64,000 nt of DNA from Xenopus tropicalis (GCF_000004195.4 NC_030677.2:70022222-70086221), one strand, 5' to 3'. Shown: positions 8,840 through 20,375, numbered from the stretch's first letter. Translations and numbers: made by a program. Notes: generated from the sequence alone by a model not told the origin.

Positions 8840-10734
8840 AGTATGACAATCACCTTGGGTATTATGATTGTCTTACATGTCCCCCATTGTTTTGAAACAG
8901 ATTGTTGCTGGGACTTTAACTGACTTTTACAAAACGTATGCCTGACATTTTTTAAAAGTAGCTCAAAATGTGCATATTTTTTATATATTTGAATATTATT
9001 TGGAGACTTTTCAAATTTAATATTCTGGGACATGAGCAGCCAAAGAAAATTTGGGCAAATTCAAGCTTCTCTATCATCAGTCTTAAAGTTACTGGAAAGG
9101 GTTTATAAATGAATTTAATATCAACAACTGCCAGGAAGAAGATCAGTACACAGAAAAGGTCAAATACAATTTCCATTCAGTGTTCATGGCTCAGCATTGG
9201 TCATGAACTGAAATCCATATACCTATCAAACCTGACCAAAAATTAAAATGAATGATAAAAATAAACTGATTGGGTCATTAGAATTAGGGCAAACAAATGT
9301 ACGATTAACGCACGATTCACTAAAAGTATATTTTTTCTAGATAGGAAAAAGTATCCCACGCACCCATGATATAACAAAAATGTGTTTATTTGTTTTCCTT
9401 ACATAATATTTCAAGATTCTGTGTTTCCTAGTTTCGATTTACAAAGTTCTATTTGTTCATTTTTCAAATGTGTTATAGCTCCTGAAGTATACGGCAAATT
9501 GCCCACCGAGTCATAAGATATAAAAGTTTAACTTGCTGAAAATAGACTTTTACACATGCACTTCTTTCATGAGGATGCATAAACATATTTTCTTTCCATA
9601 AGGATTACCCTTTTTTGTATTCTGGTTATTTGGTGTGAAATTGCTTAGCCACTGTGGTTGAAATAACATATTTGATACAAACCTATAATTAGTGCCATTT
9701 AAGTCAAAAATATGAACTGCATGGTGTTTTTAATCATTCTTCAAGGTTAATGTTTAGTGATAGGAATCAGTTCAACAGAAACACATTTTACCATTAATAG
9801 CTTGGCAGAATGAGTTTCTCATTTTTATATCCATCCATCAAATTCTTCTTTGTGGACTTTAAATGTTTTCCAAAAAAAGGCTTACTAGCTATAAAATGAC
9901 TTAAACAAGTCTGGGTTTCAAAGATACAAAAAAAATAAGAAAATGAGTTATGTCTGGCTCCAAAGACATAACTAAAATCAATACATTTCTTTCTCATGTG
10001 TCATCTTGAGTTGATGGATTATTATTGTTGTCATTGTCCCTTCTGTGTCACTACTTCACATCTGAGACCGAAAAACATGATGTTTCTGCAATGTACAAAG
10101 CCACCATGCTGAGATCGATACTTCCATTACAACAATGGCCACTTAACAATCATTTATTTTATTTATTCAAAACTCAAATGCAAAGTCCAAAAGGTACCGT
10201 ATTAATTGTCTATTAAAAGTACAAGATTAGAACTTTGTTAGTTTCCTTATTTTGCCAAAATGAAACACCTGACAGTTCAAATGAAAAGATCAATCTCTCT
10301 ATCAGCTATAGTCATGAAAAGGACAATGACCGCAAAATGCACTGAATATGAACTGCGTCCCTACTAAGTACTGTATGTTTAGCTACAGTCCAAGAGAAAG
10401 GCTCTCATAGGTTCAACTAATGAAGAAAAGATTTTAGTATTTATATAGGTGATTAATTATTGTGGATGGTTAGTATGTGATCAAAGACAAGAAAAATGCA
10501 ATTTGCATGCAATTAAAAATGTATTATAATATAATGTATGTATATTGATGAAGGTAGGGTCATCTATAGTATTTGTCATGTTGACCATAATGTGGGGTTG
10601 AACTCAGCTTACAAGCTTTATTAAAGTGAGCAAAATAATTACAAAACAAACACTATATTTAAATTGTGTCCTGCTCTATAAACAACATAGGAGTTGTGCA
10701 AACAGTACAAAATAGTGCAAATAGTTATTGGACA
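8840..10734. other. Unique AT-rich DNA, nothing recognised
   Basis: Several short open frames occur but none shows a domain, a biased codon pattern or plausible exon borders. Confidence 0.4.
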
Positions 10735-10792
10735 ATTATTATTATTTTATTATTATTATTATTTTTTGTTTATGTTATTATTATTACTAATA
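10735..10792. repeat. (TTA)n microsatellite, imperfect
   Basis: Runs of tta/att triplets with a central ttttttgtttatg interruption. Confidence 0.9.
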
Positions 10793-11737
10793 ACAACTGC
10801 ACATAATAAAGCGTCAACATATTTCACACAAAAAATGGTTGTATACAGTGGACATACACTAAAGAAGATAAGGGATATCTTAATATCACTCTTTGGTATA
10901 TTCAGGTTAATATTATAGTCGAAATTTACTATGCATATCAAATAACCTGGATTCATTTAAATTGGCAAAGTATAACTGTATTTTGAAAAACACATCTATT
11001 ACAAAAACTAGTCATTATTCTGATTGCAGCTCAGTATATTAGGCAATAAGATTTCAGTACATTTCAAATGCTACAGCTCCCAGCTGCAAAAGCAGCATGA
11101 ACAGTATTCATTTCCTGCCAAGCCTGACTTCCATCTACACCGTGAGGTAGCTTTTGAATAAGAATGTCATACAGTAAATGTACTGTAATATAAGATGAGT
11201 TGATGGAAATTATGCATGGTATCCATGCTACTCTATCTGCAATGTTAAACAGTCCCTGGGAAAAATAAAAGGAGTAAATGTGAAGAACGTACTGTTGAAG
11301 AAGAAGGGTATATCAGAGGCCAAAGCAATGTCTTAAACCTTATCATTACAGTGATACCAAACACAGGCAGTGGAGCAGGGGAAGGTTTCTGCACCTAGTT
11401 TTGTACCACACAAATCTGCAGCAACTTATTTAAAATTTACGGCACGGTTTAAATTGCAAAAGCATAGTGAATTGCACCCATTCATTGCTCTACATAACCT
11501 GTGTTGCATGTAGTTAAGTGTCTTCAAATCCCCAGAAGATTGCATCAGTTTGGGGACATAAAAAAAAACAAAACACATAAATGCAAACTAAATTTGCACA
11601 TAAGGTATATTGTGGATGCTATTTTAAAGCATACTGTGGAGGCCTGTGTAAAGTCTTCAAAAGGCAAAAAGTATGGCCGATTGAGCCTGTTTTTTTGTAC
11701 TCTTCATTCTACGCTGCACATTCTCATAGATATATTG
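10793..11737. other. Unique AT-rich DNA, nothing recognised
   Basis: No supported gene or repeat. The open frame at 11501-11809 runs into known repeats and lacks any domain. Confidence 0.35.
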
Positions 11738-11782
11738 AATAATGTACCCCCTGTTGTAAAATATAGAGTTCCTTTACCATGT
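11738..11782 (+). repeat. Short fragment of a dispersed repeat shared with 42913
   Basis: aatgtaccccctgttgtaaa plus atat is repeated as aatgcaccccctattgtaaaatat near 42918-42941, two differences in 24 bases. The family is not named. Confidence 0.55.
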
Positions 11783-11794
11783 TGTCACATTATA

Positions 11795-11978
11795 GGGTTG
11801 ATTCACTAAAGTGCATTAAAATGTGAATCATGTGTTAGTATTATTTCTGCATGAGATTGCACGCAATATGTGACTGAACGCATGCGATAATACTTTACAA
11901 AACGAGCGTTTTTTTGCGTGTCAATTTTAACGCAAAAAAGCATGCGACAAGCACTTTCGCACTTTAGTGTATCAACCC
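11795..11978. mobile_element. Harbinger-like MITE, 184 bp
   Basis: The inverted ends are GGGTTGATTCACTAAAGTGC (from 11795) and GCACTTTAGTGTATCAACCC with one extra base (to 11978). They are flanked by ata and tta. A further inner palindromic pairing (gcgataatac…, gcatgcgac) makes a long hairpin. Confidence 0.65.
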
Positions 11979-12150
11979 TTATGTCTCTTCCAGTTAACCC
12001 AGGGAAAAAAATCCAAAAATTCTTCACTGGTCTATGGCGCTTCCTATTGGGTTTTTCGATTGTCTTTCACTCTAGCACCATCTAGAGGCAGGATTTAACA
12101 CTCAAAAATGGTGTCTGGACATGGTTAGAATATTTGTGGCTTTTGTGTGT

Positions 12151-12184
<34 letters not shown>
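12151..12184. repeat. (TA)n(CA)n microsatellite
   Basis: TA repeat passing directly into CA repeat. Confidence 0.95.
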
Positions 12185-12185
12185 A

Positions 12186-13695
12186 ATTTTGAGCCCAGTG
12201 CACACAAGAAATTGTGATGTGCACAAAGAATGTTGTTTAAAAATACAAAGTTTAGCATTTATCTTGACAGAATTACAATTGTTTTGTAGTTATTAAATGA
12301 GCCTTAAATATTGTCATGAGTCTACTTCTTATTTGTCATTCTCTGCCTTCACAGAACTATAGTATTTACTGCTATACATTCTTGTTTCAAACAAATGTAA
12401 AAAAGAAAACATATCAATATAAACACTCAAATACAAATACAATACAAGATGTACATTTGTTCTGATAGCAGTGACAGTAATAGCATATACTGTCAGGGTG
12501 TTTTATTTTGTTACCTGTGGCAGTGAGACATAGTGAATGAGCATTTCATGGACAGTTAAATGGCTGACGAATTTTAAGCACAATTGCAAGAAACAGATTT
12601 AATGAATGCTGTTTCCTTTGAGGCTTCAACAATTACTGCCATTTAAGAAGTCCATGAATTCTTTAAACAAAATGACATGAACTTGCCTGAAGGACAAGTA
12701 CATCTGTGCTCCTTTTGATTCTGCATTTAGTCACATTTATTTGGAGTTCCAATAGTGGTGGTTAACTGCTGACAAGAGCATTTTATAATGTGTTTTTAGT
12801 ATAAGGAACACTAACTTAGTGATTTATTGCTGCTGAAGTACTCAATCCCTGCAATGAAAACGTGATCAAATGTAGCAGTTCAGGAATGAGAAAGAAATAA
12901 GCACTTTCACAATTTCTTTTTTCTTTTTAAACAGTGACCTTCCAAAATAATTAGCACATACACAGTAATGAAATCAAATGGAGTCTGTGAAGGAAATAAG
13001 GGAACCTTATAGCAACTTAACCAGTAATAGCCTTATTTTCCCAACCTAAGATATGCATAGCTTACTATTTGGAAATAATAACACTAAATATGTTGTCTTT
13101 ATACTGAATGTAGTTACTCATTCTCCCCTCAATACTTAATTTGTGTGCAGTGATCAGGTGCCTGTATGAATATCAGGGAAAAAAAGGAAACTTTATTAAA
13201 TGTAAAATGCAAATAAGTGGTTTAAGAACAAAGTAAGATACTTCCAAAGAATGCAAATTCAGAGATAAAAAGGCTCTCTGAATCTAATGAAGATTAATTG
13301 TCAGAGATTTTATCCAATTATTGTCCAGTCTTTCCTAATTTTCCAACAGATGTGACTCCTTTGAGAAGCAGCAACTTCAAATAATGATGTTTCATCAAAA
13401 TGCACATAGCTTTGTAAACAAAACAACTCAGAAGGATCCATTCTCCATATAGTGAAAATAGGGCACAGAGTTACATTTTCAACAGTTCAAAGTAAGATCT
13501 AGTGCGTCTGAGAAGGGTAATACCGTCATGTTAATCAACTAACACAACATGTTTTCTTCATTTTCCCAGAGTTACAATTCTAACGTATGCAAATGTTTTA
13601 CTTTGTGATATATTCTTCTCCTACTTCAGACATTTTTAACATTACTTCATCATTTACAATATTTGAAATATGCATTAATATGCATCAGTAAGTTT
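12186..13695. other. Unique AT-rich DNA; no gene, possible regulatory tract
   Basis: About 1.5 kb without any repeat I recognise and with no useful open frame. It has a mixed, non-simple composition. Whether it is conserved cannot be judged from one sequence. Confidence 0.35.
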
Positions 13696-13719
13696 TATAT
13701 ATATATATATATATATATA
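13696..13719. repeat. (TA)n microsatellite
   Basis: Twelve TA units directly abutting the next element. Confidence 0.9.
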
Positions 13720-13885
13720 GCGAACCCAGGGTGGCACTCTGCTTCAGCTCTTAGCTCGGGTGCAAGGTAAATGATTTAAATATCCAAAAAAGACCAGCAA
13801 CACCGAGTTATATTCCAAAAACAATCAATTGTGTATTAAAAACGCATGAACAGCCAACGTTACGTTTCGGTCCCCATCGGGACCT
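13720..13885 (-). repeat. Penelope/retrozyme-like 3' fragment, minus strand, with hairpin-GAAAC motif
   Basis: On the minus strand, GGTCCC (884-879) and GGGACC (874-869) form a 6-bp hairpin with a 4-base loop, followed by GAAAC (868-864) and gtaacgttgg. Downstream on that strand are tttttggaatataactcggt and gttgctggtcttttttgga, shared with 7088-7130. The bases upstream of the hairpin are replaced by a TA repeat, so the CTGATGA part of a hammerhead is missing. Confidence 0.45.
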
Positions 13886-13897
13886 ATATATATATAA
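13886..13897. repeat. Short (TA)n between two opposed fragments
   Basis: Six TA units at the head-to-head junction of the minus and plus GAAAC-hairpin fragments. Confidence 0.85.
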
Positions 13898-14118
13898 ACC
13901 ATAAAGATAGCCGCCACTTTCAGGGGGGTTGTTTCCACTCACTGTAACTTTGACAAAGGCTGTGGACACAGCCGAAACATTAGTTCCACGTCACAATTAC
14001 CACTTTAATTTAAGTCCTGTGAGTGCGGTATCTATGTTTATGGTTTATGTGATATCTGCTATACTGCACCCAGGAACATTAGCTCCTGAATTATACGTGA
14101 GTGCCTGTATTACCATGT
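13898..14118 (+). repeat. Penelope/retrozyme-like fragment, plus strand, with hairpin-GAAAC motif
   Basis: GGCTGT (13958-13963) pairs with ACAGCC (13968-13973) and is followed by GAAAC (13974-13978: G974 to C978). The preceding ctttgacaaa is a degenerate stand-in for CTGATGA. It is followed by about 140 bp (…cctgtgagtgcggta…) ending in a TA/TC microsatellite at 14119-14141. Confidence 0.45.
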
Positions 14119-14141
14119 ATTATATATATATATCTCTCTCT
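14119..14141. repeat. (TA)n(TC)n microsatellite
   Basis: Short TA tract followed by tctctctctc. Confidence 0.9.
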
Positions 14142-14380
14142 CAAGTAACAAATAAAATAATAATTCTAATTATTATTAAGTTGAATTTTTTTAGTCATTA
14201 GTCTTTTCTTACACATAGAAAAAACAACAAAATTGCAATCTTCTAAAGCAGTACCAGTTAGCTTTCTCTTGTTAATGACAGTTGTATGTTACTTGGCAGT
14301 TATAGAGTTACTTGGCCCCTCAACAATATTTTTTTTGCATTAAAACCTGAATATCCTGAATGCTTTTATAACCTTTTGCA
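14142..14380. other. No feature recognised
   Basis: AT-rich DNA between the microsatellite and the hAT-A pair. An attattaattattattaag patch near 14155-14180 is simple sequence. Confidence 0.35.
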
Positions 14381-14383
14381 GAA

Positions 14384-14635
14384 ATGCTATTTTCTTTTTT
14401 GATGCGCACAACTTTTTTTGACGCGTGCAACATTTTTCGACGCATCCACAAAATTTTTTAATGCGACTGTGACTTTTTTTGATGCGCGCAACAATTTTTG
14501 ACACACTCACATTTTTTTCACACAAATTTTTTTGGCTCGACTGTGAATTTGCCACTGAGAAATTTTACAGCCATTTTGCAAAAAAATTCGCCAATGCCAA
14601 AATGCGGAATTCCACTGCAAATCCATGCCTGGGTA
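14384..14635 (+). repeat. hAT-A MITE, 3' part, plus orientation
   Basis: Blocks of tttttttgacgcg…caacattttt lead to the 3' signature cgccaatgccaaaatgcgga and aatccatgcctggg. It runs into a reverse-oriented copy without intervening DNA. Confidence 0.7.
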
Positions 14636-14780
14636 CAGATTTGCAGCAAATTCCAGCATTTTGCCATTGGCAAATTGTTTCACGAAACCTGTGCAAAAAA
14701 TTTGCAGCGTAAAATTTTTTTACACGTCAAAAAAAAGTCAAATTTGCCAAAGCGAAATGGGACAGATTAGCTCATCACTA
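14636..14780 (-). repeat. hAT-A MITE, minus orientation, fused tail to tail with the previous copy
   Basis: It reads as the reverse of the family: gcattttgccattggcaaat near 14652, then caaagcgaaatgggacagat and the terminus CTCATCACTA ending at 14780. The two opposed copies form an inverted pair. Confidence 0.7.
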
Positions 14781-14784
14781 ATCA

Positions 14785-15165
14785 ATAAGGAAGATCCCAA
14801 TGATAACATATGACAACAACACAGTAGCTATATAATAATAATACTGCAGGTCTTCACTGGAAAGTCCTAAAGTTTTGGAAATAAATACCAAATGGTTTGC
14901 ATAATATGTTTTACACCTTACAGTATTAAATGTCTAAAGGAATTACATTGCCTGATGCTTTTTTACTTTTTTTTTTTCAAAATTAGCTCTTTAAAGAGCA
15001 TTAATAATGCCAACCACAAAATGATGGAATATAATCTGCTGGAGAGCACTAAATGATGGAAAGAAAATAATTGTGCATGCAGTATTAAACCCTTTTATTA
15101 ATGTCATATTGAGATAATGTTAAAATAAAAAAGTAAATTTTTAAGAAATGATCTAGCATATGTAA
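14785..15165. other. No feature recognised
   Basis: AT-rich DNA. A 7-bp direct repeat (aacacca, about 3.5 units) lies just after it at 15170-15194. Confidence 0.35.
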
Positions 15166-15257
15166 CAACTAAACACCAAACACCAAACACCAAATAGAGT
15201 CCTCTGTTACATAAAACGCAATGTTCTGCTGTATTCTGTGGGGGTAATGATTAGAAA

Positions 15258-15505
15258 TAATGATGAGCGAATCTGTCCCGTTATGCTTCGCTGAAAAATT
15301 TGGGAACTGGAGAAAATGTTGTGCATCAAAAAAAATTGTCCCACGCGTCGTTTTTTTCGATGCACGTGACATTTTTTTTTATTCGTGCATCAAAAAAATT
15401 AAGTGTGCTACTTTTTTTGGACGTGCATCTTTTTTTACATGCGCAACAAAATTTTTGACAAGGGCAAAAATTTTTGGATGCGGGCGAAATTTTTTGTCTT
15501 TCTAG
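15258..15505 (+). repeat. hAT-A MITE, left half
   Basis: The left terminus TAATGATGAGCGAATCTGTC starts at 15258, followed by gttatgcttcgctgaaaaat and the tttttt-gacgcg type blocks. The right half is missing, and the sequence passes almost directly into a left-truncated T2-D element, so one deletion probably removed both missing parts. Confidence 0.75.
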
Positions 15506-15514
15506 GCATTTTTT

Positions 15515-15850
15515 TGATATCTAGTTTTTAATTATTTTGCTTTTTGTTCTGCAGCTCTTGTTTGGATTTTCACCAGTTATCTGGTTGCTATATTACCCTA
15601 GCAACCAGGGGCTGGATTATATGATAGACAGAGATATGAATAAAAAGTTACAATAAAATTGTAGTCTCACAGAGCAATATATTTTGGGCTGCTGGGGTCA
15701 GTGACCCCCATTTGAAAGTTGCAAGGAGTTTTTTTTTTTTTAAATAATTTAAAAAATATAACAAATAATAAAGAGCAATTGAAAAGTTGTTTAGAATTGG
15801 CCATTCTATAACATAGTAAAACTTAACTCAAAAGTGAACCACCTCTTTAA
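15515..15850 (+). repeat. T2-D MITE (TTAA-type), left end missing
   Basis: It shares gtagtctcacagagcaata and ggggtcagtgacccccattt with the full copy at 29254-29683. It ends with gaaccacctctttaa, the inverted form of the TTAAAGGGGTAGTTCACC terminus. Confidence 0.75.
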
Positions 15851-16053
15851 TGGCTTTATATTGGGACTATGACAAACTAAATGATACTGGACAACAATAA
15901 AAATATGATGTGAGTGGTGACTGGGGAGAATAACGATGAGAGAGAAAGAACTGAAGCAAAAACAAAACCAAAAAATGGTGAATCTACTATGGATGTAATC
16001 CCCTGCCACATGATTACTAGCATAGTCATGTTATGTAATAAATTACAGGAATC

Positions 16054-16220
16054 TTAAAGGGATATTATAGCGAAAATGAGATATCAGCTTCATCTCATGA
16101 AAAAAAAAAATTAAAAAAACATCTTGACTATGTAAGTTACAATGCTTTGAGATTATTAATAAATAAGCCCCAAAGTGTTTGGTATTATCTGCTTATTAAA
16201 CCACGTTTACTACAGGCATA
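16054..16220 (+). repeat. T2-type MITE, left part
   Basis: It begins TTAAAGGGATATTATAGCG at 16054, the TTAAAGGRR start of T2/Kolobok-type MITEs. The matching right terminus is not found, so the end given is approximate. Confidence 0.5.
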
Positions 16221-16779
16221 TCCAATTATAGACATGAAAATCTATGAATTATATATATATGTATGTATTTTATATGCATATTTGGGGTGTGTATAGTGGA
16301 TAGACGAGAGTAACTTCATAAATACACACCTATACATAAAGAAACATATGAAATTTGCAAAAAACTTCTGTTTTGTTTTGCTGGGGAAAAAAACCCAAGA
16401 GAAAACACACCCACTGACTTCAATTAATTTGGGGACTGATTAATTCATGCTTAGGTTTTAAGTTCAAATTTCAGGGACAAAGAACCTGCAGCATGCTAAG
16501 GTAATCATATACAGAAAGTAAGCATGCATTCAGAAACTTCCGTGTGGTTTCAGTAACCCATTAGTCAGGCCAGGAGGCGTGAGTATAAGTAAGTCAGACC
16601 ATAAGGGGCACATCCATGAACACTCAAGCCTTTGTATCCCAAAATCACACAAGAGTTCCCAAACTCATGCGTGGTTTCTTCATACCAATTTCATGCGAAT
16701 TGGGTTTTCCTTTTCCCCAACCAAAAAATACAAAGCTCGGCACCTAAAACCTGATGAGATTTTTTTTGGGGGGTCAGTA
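16221..16779. other. No feature recognised
   Basis: AT-rich DNA with a short TA/TG patch at 16252-16270. Confidence 0.35.
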
Positions 16780-16916
16780 AAAAGCAATACCTGCTTTAAT
16801 GCATTTGTCGTAAAACACCCTTTGACTCCAGTGCATTTGGCATGAGAAAAGGCATGGTGAAAATGCAATTTTGCCATTTAGTGAATTTTAAAATGGGGAA
16901 GCTATGCTTATCACTA
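16780..16916 (-). repeat. hAT-A related MITE fragment, minus orientation
   Basis: It contains tgactccagtgcatttggc, a motif of one hAT-A variant (compare actccaaatacattaaagtc near 40415). It ends gcttatcacta at 16916, close to the family terminus CGCTCATCACTA. Confidence 0.5.
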
Positions 16917-17114
16917 ATGGTAATTAATATAACTGTCATATATGTATTAATACTTTGGAGGTAGGTTTTGTTAATAAAACCCCATATATTAAACTATTCA
17001 TATTACTCCATTTACTTTTTACCATTTCTAGCTGAATTTCTCACAGTGGAGAACATTGAACCCCCCACACTTGTACTGAACACAGACATACCTGTAGAAG
17101 GTATATAAGCAAAG

Positions 17115-17400
17115 TAGCGATGTGCGGGTCGACCCGACCCTAACCCGCCCACTGCCAGCCCAAACCCTACCAGACCCGGCTAGGTCTCTCTATTTATAGA
17201 CCCCTGCCCCGCCCACTGCTGACATCACATTAGTGCCTATAAATTAGAAAGCCAGAACCAGGAAGCTGGCAGTGTAAGTTTGTGGGGACAGCGAGCAGAA
17301 GGGCTCAACCCAAACACACCCTTGACTCAAAAATGTAGTGCAGAGGTCGGCCAATAAACCTGCAGGTCCTATAGGTTTCGGGCTGGCCCGGACATCACTA
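17115..17400. mobile_element. hAT MITE, 286 bp, GC-rich
   Basis: The ends are TAGCGATGTGCGGGTCGACC (17115) and the inverted form of TAGTGATGTCCGGGCCAGCC (ending 17400). They are flanked by AAGCAAAG (17107-17114) and AAGTAAAG (17401-17408), seven of eight bases identical. The terminal TAGnGATG is shared with hAT-A, suggesting the same transposase could have moved both. Confidence 0.75.
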
Positions 17401-17408
17401 AAGTAAAG

Positions 17409-18652
17409 TGTGGTGTATTAACTTCTGCACAAATACTTTCTATTCATGCTAGTATTAAACAATGATAATTTTTCAAAGAGACAGGCTCATTTATTGATTA
17501 GGCATCAGGGATTTGGGCAAGCAGCCTCCTTTCTCCCGTGTCTCTTAGGACATGGTACTTAATCTGTTAAAATATGTATGTAAGTACAGTATATTTATAT
17601 GTTTATGTATGTATAAATTCTTATTGCAATGTTTTTCTCGTGGTTTGTACTACAACATTTTACGCTTTTAACAATTAAGAATTATTTTGAAAATGTATTG
17701 CCCACTTTTTTCTTTATTCTTTTTACATTGCCAGATAAGAATTACTTGCTAGAAAGAAACTATATCATTTAAAATGTAGATTAACCTTGAAATGTATGCA
17801 AAATGGTCCTTCGAATTGCTCATTGTTGAGCTGCTTAATGTGATTTTTTTTCTAATTTTAATCTGCCGTGAAAGCTTTCCCAACATTTGAGAATGTGAAA
17901 ATATTTTAAAATGCTGAGCAGCAGATCACATCTAAGGATAACATCCCAAAGTAAGCCAATTTAATTAAAGATGAATCCATATAAGCCAGAGACAGAATTG
18001 TTAATTTCATCTTTGGTCAGTTGTTTGAAATGCTTAACAAGCCACTAGGAAAAGGGTTTAAGATGAATGGCAGGCACATGTGCTCATCCTTTGATAATAC
18101 TGGAAAAATGCATTACAAATAAAATCACGATTTTAGTCCACACAAATGAGACCACTAGATTGCAAGGATATTTTTATCAAAAAGTGCTTAAGAGTTGAAA
18201 TAGAATTTTTTGGGTAACATAATTATCACACAGTTTATGATATTAGGCAGAGTAGGGCAAATGTGGGAACAGGGAAATGTTGCACCACTTTAATGACAAG
18301 TGACAGAGTTCTTTCAGCTGACAAGGACAGAATTAAATTTTTTAGAAGGGATATTGTTGAAATGTTACTATGGCAAACATCAAGGCCCACTCTACACAAA
18401 AATACTGACCCCTTAGTTTAAACAGCCATATGTTTTTATAAAAGAGGGTTTATTACTACTCTAATACACTTTTATACTGTTCCACACTGGACCCAGTGTG
18501 GCCTTGAATATCAAGCAAATGCAATATATCGGATATCTTTTCCCAGCTTATAAAGGTGTAGTAGGCCCTAAAAAGATTTTGCTTGGCAGTCATAAATCAG
18601 TTAATCCACTGGCATTGCAGGTTCTTAAAGTATTCCTTTAGTACATTCTTAG
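17409..18652. other. Unique DNA; no gene, possible conserved non-coding tract
   Basis: No repeat is recognised between about 17640 and 18120, and no useful frame is present. Composition is complex rather than simple. Conservation is untested. Confidence 0.35.
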
Positions 18653-18660
18653 CCCACAAT

Positions 18661-18924
18661 TAGTGATAAGAGAAATTTTTCACCAGACATGGATTCCGCA
18701 TTTTGCCATTGGCGATTTTTTTTGCAAAAAAGGGTGTAAAAATTAGCCACGAAAAAAGTTTGTAGAGTGAGGGAAAAGTAGCAGTCATGTAAAAAAAAGT
18801 AGGGCACATTAAAAAAAGTTGTGCGGTAACCGTGGTTTCGGCAATTTTTTGCCATTTCGCAAATTTTTCCACAGTTTTGCAAATTTTTTGCCGAATTGAA
18901 ATGGAATAGATTCGCTCATCATTA
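18661..18924 (-). mobile_element. hAT-A MITE, complete, 264 bp, with target duplication
   Basis: It runs from TAGTGATAAGAGAAATTTTT (18661) through ccgcattttgccattggcga to gattcgctcatcatta (18924). CCCACAAT (18653-18660) and CTCACAAT (18925-18932) flank it, seven of eight identical. This copy defines the family's length and its hAT-type duplication. Confidence 0.8.
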
Positions 18925-18993
18925 CTCACAATGACAAGAGAGCCCATGTTTCCAGAGCAGTTGAAGACAAGATAGTGCAGACTGCTACTGTTG

Positions 18994-19626
18994 TTAAAGG
19001 ACATGTAAAGCCTACACTTGCCTACAATGTATATCAGTTAGGCACCAAAATGGCATAATTTGTAATGCATATATCCCCTCCATTTGCAGCACCATCACAT
19101 TTTCCTAAAGCAAATAGCAGCTTTCACTCGGTGGCCATTTTTCCCATGATACCTAATCAGATACATTTAAATCTGCAAACAGCATACACACACACACACA
19201 GACCCTTATTCAGCATTCATTTCATCAAGAAAACAGGCTCACACAGGCACAACTGTCTGCTAAAAGTTTTGCTTTGTTTGAGCTGAGCTCAGGAGAGAAA
19301 GTTAGGAGAAAAAATTGAAGCAGACAGCTAGAGCTGAGTTTCTGTGGGAACCAGCAATTCCATCTCTTCATTGGCTGCTAGACTGGAGGGTGTGCTTAGT
19401 TATCTGGGCTGAGAACAACTGAGTATGCCCACAAGCCAGAAGACAACGCAAATTCTTTAGGGAGGGGGACGAGTGGGTTACAGAAGGAGAAGGAAATCTA
19501 AGTGATTAAGGGGATGCTGCAGCCTTACTATTAACCTCTGGACAACCAGTGTGGCAGGTATTGAAAGATTTCAAAGAGGCTGTTCACTGATTACATTTTT
19601 GTGAGGGGGGTTTACATGTCCATTAA
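18994..19626. mobile_element. T2-type MITE, 633 bp
   Basis: The ends TTAAAGGACATGTAAAGCC (18994) and ggtttacatgtccattaa (19626) are inverted repeats with TTAA at the borders. Inside is a short CA run (19185-19200). It is long for a MITE and encodes nothing recognisable. Confidence 0.75.
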
Positions 19627-20320
19627 GATGTTATATGAGTCCTAACACTGGTCTATAGCTTATTTATTAAGTTATCCTATAAGGAATGTGGCCCCTTAAA
19701 CATATCTACATAGAAGCAGTGTTCAATCTGTATCAGCTATATAAATGAACGAGTTTCTTTATAAAAAAAATATAAAAACACTTGATGGAAAATTCACTTA
19801 AAATATAAAAAAAAGTTATTCTTTTTCCCCTTTTTTGTTTTCCATTTTTGATGCACAGTATCATGGTTCAGTATTTTTTCTTTCTGATGACAACTTCATG
19901 TACTAAACCTTTTTAACTACTGAACATTATGTTAGAAATCCAGCTACTATATATCAGCCAGTAAGACATAACAACTGTCACAACACCTGCTTAATTAGCT
20001 TGATCTGTGCGGCAATTGAGAGTAAAAGTGTTTTGAGTATTTGACAATTTTAGGTTCCCCTGCATTCCCAATTTACTAAGTTGACAGTAAACAGCCAAAG
20101 ACAGCTATTGCTGCTGTATCTTATGAACATTGCACAGTATAAACATTATATTCAACTTGGGATGTAGATATGTTCCGAATCACTATACGAGGATATATGT
20201 GTCTTTTTGAGATAGTAAGGTTGCTGGTTTAGTTAAAGGGAGAGAGAGTGTATCCTATATAATGAGAAGAATATCCTGTAGACAAACCATATAATTAAAA
20301 TGAAACTTAACAGTGATTGC
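19627..20320. other. No feature recognised
   Basis: AT-rich DNA without a supported gene or repeat. Confidence 0.35.
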
Positions 20321-20375
20321 TATGTACAGTATGTCCAGTGGATGTACAGTATGTCCAGTGGATGTACAGTATGTT
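20321..20375 (+). repeat. 20-bp tandem repeat, about 2.7 units
   Basis: The unit gatgtacagtatgtccagtg occurs at 20321, 20341 and (partly) 20361. Confidence 0.9.

Noticed and set aside
10735..10956. Overlapping frames on both strands (74 and 65 codons)
   Set aside because: Generated by a TTA/ATT microsatellite (Leu/Tyr/Phe and Asn/Ile runs).
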